From: Desulfobulbaceae bacterium
Lineage (GTDB): Bacteria > Bacteroidota > Ignavibacteria > Kapaibacteriales > UBA2268
Direction of reading: 5' to 3'
Length of the DNA: 54,038 bases
Assembly (NCBI GenBank): GCA_018335795.1
Contig: JAGXRP010000067.1
Location: 1 to 54,038 of the forward strand
The notes beneath the pieces are model-generated. The model saw only the letters and a list, made by a program, of their open reading frames with translations. It was not told the origin of the DNA and did no database searches. Both the position numbers and the translations under genes were made by a program. The stretch's first letter is position 1; each line of letters opens with the position of its first letter. Of the stretch, positions 25,165 through 33,077 are shown piece after piece.

Positions 25165-27516
25165 ATGTATACTCTTCTGAAAAAAAGCTTATTGCTGTCT
25201 TTGATTTTAACGCTCTTTTCATCAATTTCCACATACTCTCAAGCTCTTTTCATCAACGAAATTATGTCGTCAAACAATAAGTTTTACTTTGATGAAGATG
25301 GCGACGATAGCGATTGGATTGAGATTTATAATAATACTTCATCGCCAATCAATTTGATGGGATATTGCCTGTCTGACAAAGCAAAACAACTCCAACTATG
25401 GTGTTTCCCGGATACTTCAATAGCGGCATACGGGTATCTGGTGGTATTTGCATCGAGCAAAGACCGAGCAATTAAGGGAGCAGAATTGCACACAAATTTT
25501 GCAATCACAGCCGCTGGTGAAGATTTGTTCCTGACATTTGATGGCAAAATTGTTCATATGCTGCCCGCAATAGCGTTACAATCAAACCAAAGTTATGGTT
25601 TGTTTCCTGACGGCAGCAGTGAGATGTACATATTCTCGAATCCAACTCCCGGCGAAACGAACTGGTATCAAGCTCCGGTTGAAGAGCTGACATTCTCTCA
25701 TCGTGGCGGAATTTATGATAAAATATTCGCACTGACATTAGAGAGCAAGCATCCGATGAATAAAATTTATTTCACGACTGACGGAAATGACCCGACTGCA
25801 GCCTCGCTATTATATGAGGCACCTTTGATGTTGAATGCCTTTTTGCACTCCCAGAAAAATATTTCGCAAATAAAAATTTCGCCCCCTGAATTGCATAAGC
25901 CCCCTATAATAGATTCTGTACCCAAAGCGATAATAATCAAAGCTGCAGTTTTCAATTCAGAAGGTAATAGAGTCAGCGATATAGTCACTAATACCTATTT
26001 CATCAAAGCACTTGGTATTAATCATCATGATTTGCCTATTGTATCGCTTTCTGCAAACCACAAAGACTTATTCGATGAGCATGTAGGAATTTTAGTTCCG
26101 GGAGCCACCTGGGACCCAACTAATCCAATTTGGACTGGAAATTATTTGTTTAGAGGGGAAAGTTGGGAACGCGATGCATACGTAGAATTTTACGAGCCAA
26201 ATGATGTAGTTGCTATTAAACAAAATGTAGGATTGAGAACTCATGGAACATCTTCAAGACTTAAACCACAAAAGGGACTGAAAATATATGCCGGAAGTAA
26301 ATATGGATTTAGTAAATTTAATTACAAAATTTTTAATGAAAGGGAGACAAATTCATTTAATTCTTTAGTATTAAAACCTTTTTCTGCCTCTTGGGGTTTT
26401 ACAGGGGTTGAAGACTTAGTATCCAATAAAATTTTAACAGCGCTGAATGTTGATGGTGTAATGTCACGTCCTATTGTATTATATCTAAATGGGGAGTATT
26501 GGGGGATTTATTTTATCTCAGAGCGAATTGATAAAAATTATTTAGAGACTTATCATGATGCTGACCCAAATCAAGTTGATATTATTGGTACTTGGTGGGG
26601 AGATGTTCTAGATGGTGACAATGTGGATTTTTTAGATTTATATGATTTTGTTAGAAGAAATGACCTAACAGTATATGATAATTTCAAGAAAATTTCTGAA
26701 CTTCTGGACATTGATAATTTTATTGATTATCAGATTTTTCAGATTTATGTTGCAAATGTTGATTGGCCTACTAATAATTTCAGATGTTGGCGTTCAAAAT
26801 CTACCGGTAGTAAATGGCGATTTGCTTTTTATGATGGTGATGCTTGTTTGATTAGAAATACTTATGATATGTTTGAACATGCTACCGATACTTCTGTTAA
26901 GCACTACCCAACAAATGCAGAGGTAACGCTATTTTTCAGAAAATTATTGGAAAATGATGTTTTTTATAATAAATTCTTTTTGCGTTTGGAAGAAGTTTTG
27001 AATGAACATCTATACTATAACAATACTTCAGTTTATTTTAAAATTGCCAAACAATTTCTCGAGCCGGAAATTCATAAACAAATGAACCGTTTTACCATTC
27101 CTGAAAATTTCGATTATTGGTTGGGTAACATGGAAGTTCATAATCATTTCTTATCATCGAGAAGCTGTTTGATAAAATCTCAGGTTTTTGAGAAGTATGG
27201 AATTGATTTAAAACTAATCGAATGTTTGCCTGATAATGTGGAGGATGATTTGGCTTATGGGCAGAATTTTGGTATCGCTCCCAATCCATCATCAGGTAGC
27301 TTTAGAATCGAGTTCACGCCTCAACATTCAGGCAATTATGAATTTTATCTTTTGAATATGTTGGGCCAAAAGACACCTTTGGCAAATGAATATTTATATA
27401 GTGGTATTCCTCATAGGTCATATCACAGTATTGATGCGCCAACAGGAGTTTATCATTTGGTAATCCAAGGTGAGAAAGAAAATCAAGTCGAAAAAGTTCT
27501 AATAAGAAATGAATGA
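25165..27516 (+). CDS. Secreted lamin-tail / CotH-like protein with T9SS sorting domain
   Basis: A 783-residue surface protein. After a signal peptide (residues 1-26, ending STYSQA) come a lamin-tail domain (about 27-165; LFINEIMSSN, DSDWIEIYNNTSSPINLMGYCLSD), a chitobiase-C-terminal/FN3-like domain (about 170-285; KIYFTTDGNDPT) and a CotH-type domain (about 290-660; RTHGTSSRLKPQKGLKIYA, GEYWGIYFISERIDKNYL, KWRFAFYDGDACL). CotH proteins are atypical protein kinases known from Bacillus spore coats; in Bacteroidota they occur in large secreted proteins. The last ~85 residues are a T9SS sorting domain (FGIAPNPSSGSFRIEF). The kinase activity of this member is untested. From about 26140 onward the gene looks more AT-rich than its N-terminal part. 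Confidence 0.85.
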   Translation: MYTLLKKSLLLSLILTLFSSISTYSQALFINEIMSSNNKFYFDEDGDDSDWIEIYNNTSSPINLMGYCLSDKAKQLQLWCFPDTSIAAYGYLVVFASSKDRAIKGAELHTNFAITAAGEDLFLTFDGKIVHMLPAIALQSNQSYGLFPDGSSEMYIFSNPTPGETNWYQAPVEELTFSHRGGIYDKIFALTLESKHPMNKIYFTTDGNDPTAASLLYEAPLMLNAFLHSQKNISQIKISPPELHKPPIIDSVPKAIIIKAAVFNSEGNRVSDIVTNTYFIKALGINHHDLPIVSLSANHKDLFDEHVGILVPGATWDPTNPIWTGNYLFRGESWERDAYVEFYEPNDVVAIKQNVGLRTHGTSSRLKPQKGLKIYAGSKYGFSKFNYKIFNERETNSFNSLVLKPFSASWGFTGVEDLVSNKILTALNVDGVMSRPIVLYLNGEYWGIYFISERIDKNYLETYHDADPNQVDIIGTWWGDVLDGDNVDFLDLYDFVRRNDLTVYDNFKKISELLDIDNFIDYQIFQIYVANVDWPTNNFRCWRSKSTGSKWRFAFYDGDACLIRNTYDMFEHATDTSVKHYPTNAEVTLFFRKLLENDVFYNKFFLRLEEVLNEHLYYNNTSVYFKIAKQFLEPEIHKQMNRFTIPENFDYWLGNMEVHNHFLSSRSCLIKSQVFEKYGIDLKLIECLPDNVEDDLAYGQNFGIAPNPSSGSFRIEFTPQHSGNYEFYLLNMLGQKTPLANEYLYSGIPHRSYHSIDAPTGVYHLVIQGEKENQVEKVLIRNE

Positions 27517-27674
27517 GAATAACAGTTTTCGAGATTATTGTCACTCATGAACGACACCATTTGGAGCAAGCAAAAGAAATGCTCGAAACGATGCATTAGA
27601 GTTTAGTTTTATATTTTTTTACAAAATCGGTAACAAAATATACTTTTTTGTGTCTATATTTACATATACAAATG

Positions 27675-27682
27675 TAAATTTG
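27675..27682 (+). promoter_or_regulatory. Possible Bacteroidota-type -7 box upstream of metalloprotease gene
   Basis: TAAATTTG fits TAnnTTTG and lies 46 bases before the ATG. A TTTG at 27647-27650 is upstream but at a 24-base spacing, longer than usual, so the call is weak. Confidence 0.35.
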
Positions 27683-27728
27683 AGAAATGTTTTTAAAAAT
27701 TATGCTTGAATAATTTGAGAGTACTACT

Positions 27729-29006
27729 ATGAGGACAAAGATTTTTACAATTTTAGCGTATGTAGCCTTGCTTTTAACCCCTTTTTCTTTACTAGCTGAT
27801 AGCTCCCCTTCATTGTCAGGGCATGAATGTGTTGATATGGAGTCAATTTATGAGCTTTCTGAGGAAGCAAGATTATACAACATTCAATTGGAAGAATTTA
27901 CACAATGGCACATTAAAAACAATAATTCTTTACTCGAATCTAAGACAATCGTCATTCCTGTCGTATTTCATGTTTTTGGAGATGATTTCAGTGGTCATAT
28001 TGTGAACAATGAAATTATTGAGTTGGCTCTCAGAAAGGTAAATGAAGATTTCAAGGGCTTGAATGATGATTTCGATGATGTTGACGCATTATTTTTAGGA
28101 AGACGCGGTATCCTCAATATCGAATTTCGTTTAGCACGTGTCGCCCCGAATGGTGAATCCACCACAGGAGTATTATATTACGCGGACAAAGAAGGACTTG
28201 CCAAAACAGACCCGGCTATTCATGAATTTATCGAAAGCATAGCATGGGACAATTATAAATACATGAATGTTTATATATGCTCAGATTTAATTGGCGATGG
28301 AGTAACAAATAATTCCGGCTTTGCGTGGTACCCGAACAAATATATGTCCGATATGGGTATTGCTCGAGTAGTTTATAATGGCAGATATCTATATGGCAAT
28401 ATTGATAAGGAATTTGCATCAGTTTTGACCCATGAATTCGGGCATTGGTTGAATTTAATTCATACATTCCAAGATGGTTGCAAAATGCCCAATGACTATG
28501 TTGACGACACGCCTGCATGTGATAAGGCTGCTATGGGTTGCCGTGACGTAAAGAATTGCCAAGGGCTACTTATTAACGGCGAAAATTACATGGATTATAA
28601 TTCATCGTGTTATAAGATGTTCACCCAAGGTCAGGTCGCACGAATGTTGGCGGCGTTAGAATCAGAAACGCGTAAACCCCTTTGGGACAGTGAAAATCTT
28701 ATCCGTACAGGGACTGATTACACAAGCGCTGTCAATGATTTGACTTCAAATAAATATTTAGGAATTTTCCCAAATCCTGCAACAGAATATATTCAAATCA
28801 ATATTGTAAACAAGGGGTTGCAACCCCTTGTTAATAATGAGGAAATCAAAATCTTCAACACATTTGGGGAATGTGTTTCGACCACCCCGTCTGCTGGCGC
28901 ATCCACCCCTCAAGAGGGGAATTTAAGCATTGATATTTCGCATCTGCCTCGTGGCGTGTATTATATTCGCATTGGCAATCGGACGCAAATGTTTGTGAAG
29001 ATGTAG
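27729..29006 (+). CDS. Secreted M43-type (pappalysin-like) zinc metalloprotease with T9SS sorting domain
   Basis: A 425-residue exported protease. The signal peptide is at residues 1-24. The catalytic domain spans about residues 70-325 and carries the metzincin zinc motif HEFGHWLNLIHTF near residues 237-249 (HExxHxxxxxH) with a downstream ENYMDYNSSCYKMFTQGQ Met-turn region, as in M43 cytophagalysin/pappalysin proteases; paired cysteines (DGCK, PACD, GCRD, KNCQ) fit that family. The C-terminal T9SS sorting domain starts about residue 345 (LGIFPNPATEYIQIN) and ends YYIRIGNRTQMFVKM. This domain is unusual: two palindromic repeats are inserted in frame (28809-28832 and 28880-28924), adding KGLQPLVN and STTPSAGASTPQEG. 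Whether it is still recognised by the secretion system is an open question. Confidence 0.9.
   Translation: MRTKIFTILAYVALLLTPFSLLADSSPSLSGHECVDMESIYELSEEARLYNIQLEEFTQWHIKNNNSLLESKTIVIPVVFHVFGDDFSGHIVNNEIIELALRKVNEDFKGLNDDFDDVDALFLGRRGILNIEFRLARVAPNGESTTGVLYYADKEGLAKTDPAIHEFIESIAWDNYKYMNVYICSDLIGDGVTNNSGFAWYPNKYMSDMGIARVVYNGRYLYGNIDKEFASVLTHEFGHWLNLIHTFQDGCKMPNDYVDDTPACDKAAMGCRDVKNCQGLLINGENYMDYNSSCYKMFTQGQVARMLAALESETRKPLWDSENLIRTGTDYTSAVNDLTSNKYLGIFPNPATEYIQINIVNKGLQPLVNNEEIKIFNTFGECVSTTPSAGASTPQEGNLSIDISHLPRGVYYIRIGNRTQMFVKM
28809..28832. repeat. Perfect 24-bp palindrome inside a coding sequence
   Basis: AACAAGGGGTTG followed immediately by its exact reverse complement. It lies within the sorting domain of the metalloprotease and is read in frame as residues ..NKGLQPLVN... 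GGGGTTGCAACCCC palindromes of this sort are typical mobile REP-like sequences. Confidence 0.75.
28880..28924. repeat. Repeat insertion with CCCCTC/GAGGGG hairpin inside a coding sequence
   Basis: A segment ACCACCCCGTCTGCTGGC continuing to CCACCCCTCAAGAGGGGAAT, with a CCCCTC-AA-GAGGGG hairpin at 28906-28919, sits between the strands FNTFGECV and LSIDISHLP of the sorting domain. It encodes a low-complexity linker rich in S, T, P, A and G. Sequences of this form are widespread intergenic repeats in Bacteroidota-like genomes. Confidence 0.65.
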
Positions 29007-29012
29007 ATGACC

Positions 29013-29040
29013 GTAGGAGCACGGCATGCCGTGCCCTTAC
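29013..29040. repeat. REP-like palindrome GCACGGCATGCCGTGC
   Basis: A perfect 16-bp palindrome at 29019-29034 within a near-palindromic 28-bp element, GTAGGA...CCTTAC. It separates the metalloprotease stop codon from the degenerate copy of its C-terminal codons. Confidence 0.7.
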
Positions 29041-29105
29041 TAAGCATTGACATTCCCAATTTCCCTCGTGACCTGTATTACGTCTGTACCGGCAATAATC
29101 CATAA
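29040..29105 (+). pseudogene. Degenerate duplicate of the sorting-domain C-terminus
   Basis: Just after the metalloprotease stop, and in the same frame, 22 codons read LSIDIPNFPRDLYYVCTGNNP-stop. This parallels the gene's own end, LSIDISHLPRGVYYIRIGNRT. Both copies are preceded by a palindromic repeat. It looks like a tandem duplication of the last strands of the T9SS domain that is now cut off by a TAG codon. Confidence 0.65.
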
Positions 29106-29120
29106 TTCAGACAAAAATTC

Positions 29121-29984
29121 CTATCCATCCGAAGTCAATCTTTCTATGCTTTTGAGTTCATTTTGTAAGGATTTAATTTTTCGGTCGCTTAACTGAAATT
29201 TATCTAATATTTCGATATTTTCGAGCAACTGTCTGCAAACGACAATTCCATGTTCAAATAATTGCTGTTTTTGTTTGATTGTCAAATTATTCAATAATGT
29301 AATTGGAAAAATATTTTCTTCTTCGAAGACATTTTTCAATCCCCTTCCTTCGGGATAATCCCAAGCAAGTAGTTTTAAGCCACTGCATCGTGCATACTTT
29401 ATTGAATCGTCCGAAAAACGAGTATTGGTGATTACCCAACCTGAGAAGGAAAAATTCTTGTATTCGGGCATTTTTTGGCGCAATTTTATAATATCATCAA
29501 CTCTTGACCTGACGTAAAGTGGTGTTTGAATGCTGACACGCTTGCCTTGGTCGGTCGAATATTTACATTCTACGAGGCATTGGTGATTTTCGCTCGTTGC
29601 AATTACGTCCATTTCATGCGATACGCATTGTCCTTCGACTATTTGCCCGACTTTGGAATTATAACCCTGTCTTTCGAAAATAATTCCGATTATTTGCTCA
29701 AATGGAAACCCTGTCGGTCCAAGCTCAAGCATGGATTGTTTTAGCTTATATCTAATTGAAGAAAGATATTGTTTTTTCCTTAAAATCGAAAATGCTCGTT
29801 TATAAATTTGCTTTGTCGTGACTCCGTCGTAAATCCAATTTTGGATATCGTCAACTATTTCATCTTGTGTCTTGTGATTCGCACCTGCATTTTTTAGAGA
29901 ATGTCGCAATTTTATGTCCGAAAACGCCTCAATCTCACCATTTGCTTTTTTTATCAGCACTTCTGTGCTTTGCATATCTTCCAT
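29121..29984 (-). CDS. ATP-cone domain fused to a restriction-endonuclease-like domain
   Basis: A 287-residue cytoplasmic protein. Residues about 6-92 form an ATP-cone (VLIKKANGEIEAFSDIKLRHSLKNAGA ... AFSILRK), the nucleotide-sensing module best known from ribonucleotide reductase and NrdR. Residues about 93-215 contain a PD-(D/E)XK-type nuclease core: GFPFEQIIGIIFERQGY, then HEMDVIATSENHQCLVECKY with the D...ECK catalytic pattern, then SGWVITNTRFSDDSIKYA as in Mrr-type enzymes. The C-terminal ~70 residues are helical (NLTIKQKQQLFEHGI). The pairing suggests a nuclease gated by (d)ATP; the DNA substrate and biological role (repair or defence) are unknown. An alternative start is the ATG at 29975. 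It stands alone, separated from the upstream kinase gene by a palindrome. Confidence 0.8.
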   Translation of the reverse strand: MEDMQSTEVLIKKANGEIEAFSDIKLRHSLKNAGANHKTQDEIVDDIQNWIYDGVTTKQIYKRAFSILRKKQYLSSIRYKLKQSMLELGPTGFPFEQIIGIIFERQGYNSKVGQIVEGQCVSHEMDVIATSENHQCLVECKYSTDQGKRVSIQTPLYVRSRVDDIIKLRQKMPEYKNFSFSGWVITNTRFSDDSIKYARCSGLKLLAWDYPEGRGLKNVFEEENIFPITLLNNLTIKQKQQLFEHGIVVCRQLLENIEILDKFQLSDRKIKSLQNELKSIERLTSDG

Positions 29985-30007
29985 TATTATTGCTCTAAAT
30001 TTTTGTT

Positions 30008-30030
30008 CCGTCAGGTGTTACACCTGACGG
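30008..30030. repeat. Perfect palindrome between kinase and nuclease genes
   Basis: CCGTCAGGTGT and its reverse complement flank a single T. It lies 6 bases after the kinase stop codon and 23 bases before the nuclease start on the minus strand. There is no T-run after it, so it looks more like a REP element than a terminator, though it may stabilise the 3' end of the kinase message. Confidence 0.65.
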
Positions 30031-30036
30031 GAAATT

Positions 30037-32814
30037 CTACTTAATCATTTTTTTATTTGTTAAATGCTTTTGAATAATGCTCATCAAAGTATTTTTCAAA
30101 ATTGGTTTTGCGATATAATCATTGCATCCGGCTTCTAATGTTTTTTCTCTGTCTCCGGCAAGTGCATATGCTGTTTGGGCAATTATGACCACATTTTTGT
30201 TGAATTCCCGTATTAGTCGGGTAGCTTCGAGACCGTTTAGTCCGGACATTTTAATATCCATCAGAATGATGTCTAAATCAGGATTTTGACGACAGATTTC
30301 AACGGCATCATGCGCATTGTCAGCAGAGAGTATTTTCTGAGAGTGCTTCTTCATCATTTTGGAAATCAAATAGAAGGAAGTTTCATCATCTTCAACGATT
30401 AATAATTTCAAATTTGCAATTTCTTCCTTCAACGGAATTTCTTCATTCGTTGAAGGAATGGGCAATATACTTTCATTGACGGGATTATACGGAAGAGTGA
30501 AATAAAAAGTCGAACCTTTGCCTACCACGCTTTCTAAATGTATTTTCCCACCGAGCATTTCGACATATGCTTTTGTGATAGACAAACCCAATCCGGCTCC
30601 TTGGTAGGCATGTGTATCTTCGATATCTGCTTGGACGAATCTGTCAAAAATAGCTTCGTGCCTTTCTTTAGGGATTCCAATTCCGGTATCATTTACGTAG
30701 AATTCAAGTTCTGTAATATTTGGAGTCGCTTTTAATTGGCAACCGATTTCAATAGTGCCGAAATGTGAATATTTAATCGAATTTTTGACAAGATTAGTAA
30801 GTATAGCCATTAATTTTTCTTTATCTGTTTTGACATTGGCATTTTGTTCACTTAAGGAATTGTTCAAGCAACATTTCATCCCTTTGATTTCGATTTCGGG
30901 TTTGAAAAATCTGTAGGTTTCTTCCAAGCACTCGTTGATATTGGTATTTGATAATCTAATTTCCATAAGTCCGGCTTCAATTTTCGATATATCAACGATA
31001 TCATTTATAATATTGAGCATTCTTTCACCACTTTTTTCGATAATTTCGACAAATTCTCTTTGCTCTTGTCCTGTCAAATTGGGCTTTTTTAAGAGTCCTG
31101 CGAAACCAAGAATCCCATTCATTGGCGTTCTGATTTCATGGCTCATATTTGCAAGGAATGCTGATTTGAGCCTATCGCTTTCTTCGGCTCGTTCTTTGGC
31201 TTTGATTAATTCTTGCTCTGCTTTCTTGCGATTAGAAATATCTTGAAAAGCTCCCTGGATTTTAAAAATTCTACCCTTATCATCATATACGGGCACACCT
31301 ATTGCTTTTACCCAAACTTTCTTTCCTGTCGAAGTGATTATCTGCATTTCTTCATCAAATGTAATTCCTTCTTCGATGCATTTCTTGACTGATTCGGCAA
31401 TTTGTGCTCTATATTCCGGGGCATAAAAATTTACAGCATCTTCTACTTTTGGTGAATAATCAGCCGGCATTTCATGAATTTTTGCAACAACATCTGACCA
31501 ATAACAAATATTATTCTCTAAATTGACACTCCAACCGCCTAATTTTGCGTATTCGCCTGCGATGCGCATTAGTTCATGAGTTTCTTTGAATTTTTCTTCG
31601 GCAGCTTTTTGTTCAGTTATATCAGACGCGACTCCAATCAGCGCGAATGGTTTGTTATCTTTATCATGAATTATGGTGGTCGAAAGGTGAATCAAAAATT
31701 CACTACCGTCTTTTCGCCTATTCCACAATTCACCTTTCCAACCACCTTTCAATGTTGCCGGTAAAATTTCTTGAACAAGTTCTAAAGGGTTTTTGGACGA
31801 GCGGACAACAGTAATTTTATTTCCTATTAACTCATTTTCTTCATATCCGTATGTTTTCAGAAAAGATTCGTTAACGAATATCGTGTTATCTTCCAAATCT
31901 GTAATGCTTATACATTCATTAATGTTTTTTAATGCATGTACCAGAATTGTAATTTCGTTTTCTGCTTTTTTTCGGTCACTTATATCTCTGAAATTAATAA
32001 CAAGAGATTCGATACCCGGTTCGGCAAATTGATTAGTAAATGTGCTCTCAATCCAATTCCAAGTACCGTCCCTCTTTTTGAAACGATATTCAATTGTTGA
32101 AACTTTTGAAGGGTTTTCGAAAATTTCGCCGATTGCAGCAAGGACATAGGGCAAATCATCAGGATGAGTTGATTCATTTGGGTCAGGAATTAGTGTTGCA
32201 TCATCTTCATAACCGAACATTTTCAAAGCTGCCGGGCTTGCATAATTTATTTTACCGTCAAGACCTACCAATACTATTCCATCGGGAGCTTTTTCAATAA
32301 GGGTTTGATAATATTTCCCTGCACGTCTTAATGCTTCTTCGGCTCGGCTTCGTTCGGTAATATCGTTTATGGTTACATGTCTGGCAATTTTATCGTGAAA
32401 GGTAACTGTATAAGCATAGATTTCAACTTCTATTATTACGCCATTCTTCTTTAAATGTCGCCATCCACCCGATGAATTGTGAGTATCTCTTGTTTCATTA
32501 ATTTTCTTCATCAATAAATCAACATCTTCTTCAGGTCGAATGTCTTTCAAGTTCATCGAAAGAAACTCTTCACGGGAATAACCATAATGATTGATGGCAG
32601 CTTCGTTGACTTCGAGAAATTCAAGTGTATCAAGGTCATAAATCCACATTGGTTGCGGATTATGGACAAACATATATTGGTATTTATCCGAAATCCCTTC
32701 AGAAGGAGCTGAATAATCAACTTGTTCATCACTTTGACTTGAGTATATTGATTTCAGCTTGCTAATTTCACTTTGTAAGCGTTCTAACTCATTAATGAGC
32801 TCATCTTTGGTCAT
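30037..32814 (-). CDS. Multi-PAS hybrid sensor histidine kinase
   Basis: A 925-residue sensor with no membrane segments, so probably cytoplasmic. After a short coiled coil (residues 1-25) come about four PAS/PAC units at roughly 40-155, 160-285, 285-405 and 405-535 (e.g. YDLDTLEFLEVNEAAINHYGY; IESTFTNQFAEPGIESLVINFRDISDRK). The dimerisation domain carries the phosphoacceptor His559 in FLANMSHEIRTPMNGI, followed by the ATPase domain (N-box LTNLVKNSIKYS, DTGIGIPKE, GAGLGLSITKAYVE) and a C-terminal receiver domain with phosphoacceptor Asp853 (DIILMDIKMSGLNG) and YIAKPI. It should autophosphorylate and pass phosphate to its own receiver; the output partner is not in the window. The start was taken at the ATG (32814); an in-frame TTG at 32829 is the alternative. 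Confidence 0.92.
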   Translation of the reverse strand: MTKDELINELERLQSEISKLKSIYSSQSDEQVDYSAPSEGISDKYQYMFVHNPQPMWIYDLDTLEFLEVNEAAINHYGYSREEFLSMNLKDIRPEEDVDLLMKKINETRDTHNSSGGWRHLKKNGVIIEVEIYAYTVTFHDKIARHVTINDITERSRAEEALRRAGKYYQTLIEKAPDGIVLVGLDGKINYASPAALKMFGYEDDATLIPDPNESTHPDDLPYVLAAIGEIFENPSKVSTIEYRFKKRDGTWNWIESTFTNQFAEPGIESLVINFRDISDRKKAENEITILVHALKNINECISITDLEDNTIFVNESFLKTYGYEENELIGNKITVVRSSKNPLELVQEILPATLKGGWKGELWNRRKDGSEFLIHLSTTIIHDKDNKPFALIGVASDITEQKAAEEKFKETHELMRIAGEYAKLGGWSVNLENNICYWSDVVAKIHEMPADYSPKVEDAVNFYAPEYRAQIAESVKKCIEEGITFDEEMQIITSTGKKVWVKAIGVPVYDDKGRIFKIQGAFQDISNRKKAEQELIKAKERAEESDRLKSAFLANMSHEIRTPMNGILGFAGLLKKPNLTGQEQREFVEIIEKSGERMLNIINDIVDISKIEAGLMEIRLSNTNINECLEETYRFFKPEIEIKGMKCCLNNSLSEQNANVKTDKEKLMAILTNLVKNSIKYSHFGTIEIGCQLKATPNITELEFYVNDTGIGIPKERHEAIFDRFVQADIEDTHAYQGAGLGLSITKAYVEMLGGKIHLESVVGKGSTFYFTLPYNPVNESILPIPSTNEEIPLKEEIANLKLLIVEDDETSFYLISKMMKKHSQKILSADNAHDAVEICRQNPDLDIILMDIKMSGLNGLEATRLIREFNKNVVIIAQTAYALAGDREKTLEAGCNDYIAKPILKNTLMSIIQKHLTNKKMIK

Positions 32815-32869
32815 GTTTTGATAATTCAAGTGATAAAATCCAAATTGAATGAACTAAATCCATTATATA

Positions 32870-32898
32870 CAAATATACATAAATATCTGAATAAGCAA
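32870..32898 (-). promoter_or_regulatory. Bacteroidota-type promoter of the hybrid kinase gene
   Basis: Read on the minus strand, TTG (32898-32896), an 18-base spacer and TATATTTG (32877-32870) fit the -33/-7 pattern of the group. Transcription would begin near 32863, about 50 bases before the chosen start codon. Confidence 0.5.
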
Positions 32899-32952
32899 GT
32901 TTCTTTAAATAATTAACAAATCTTTGTTAATATCCTTTTGATTTTTTCACAT

Positions 32953-32988
32953 AAAGGTAAGGAATTTTTTCTCAATCTTACCTTTTTT
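32953..32988. terminator. Hairpin terminator between SDR and kinase genes
   Basis: AAAGGTAAG (32953-32961) pairs perfectly with CTTACCTTT (32977-32985) around a 15-base loop, with a T-run to 32988 on the plus strand and an A-run before the hairpin on the minus strand. The SDR/DUF2867 gene ends at 33078 on the minus strand, so the hairpin is placed to end that transcript, although the better T-run is on the other strand. Confidence 0.45.
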
Positions 32989-33077
32989 GTATAGACCTTT
33001 GGGATGAGAAAGTTGTTATATATTTACTTAGTCATAAAACAGTTAGCTACCGTATTGCATTAGTACCGGAAATCGTC

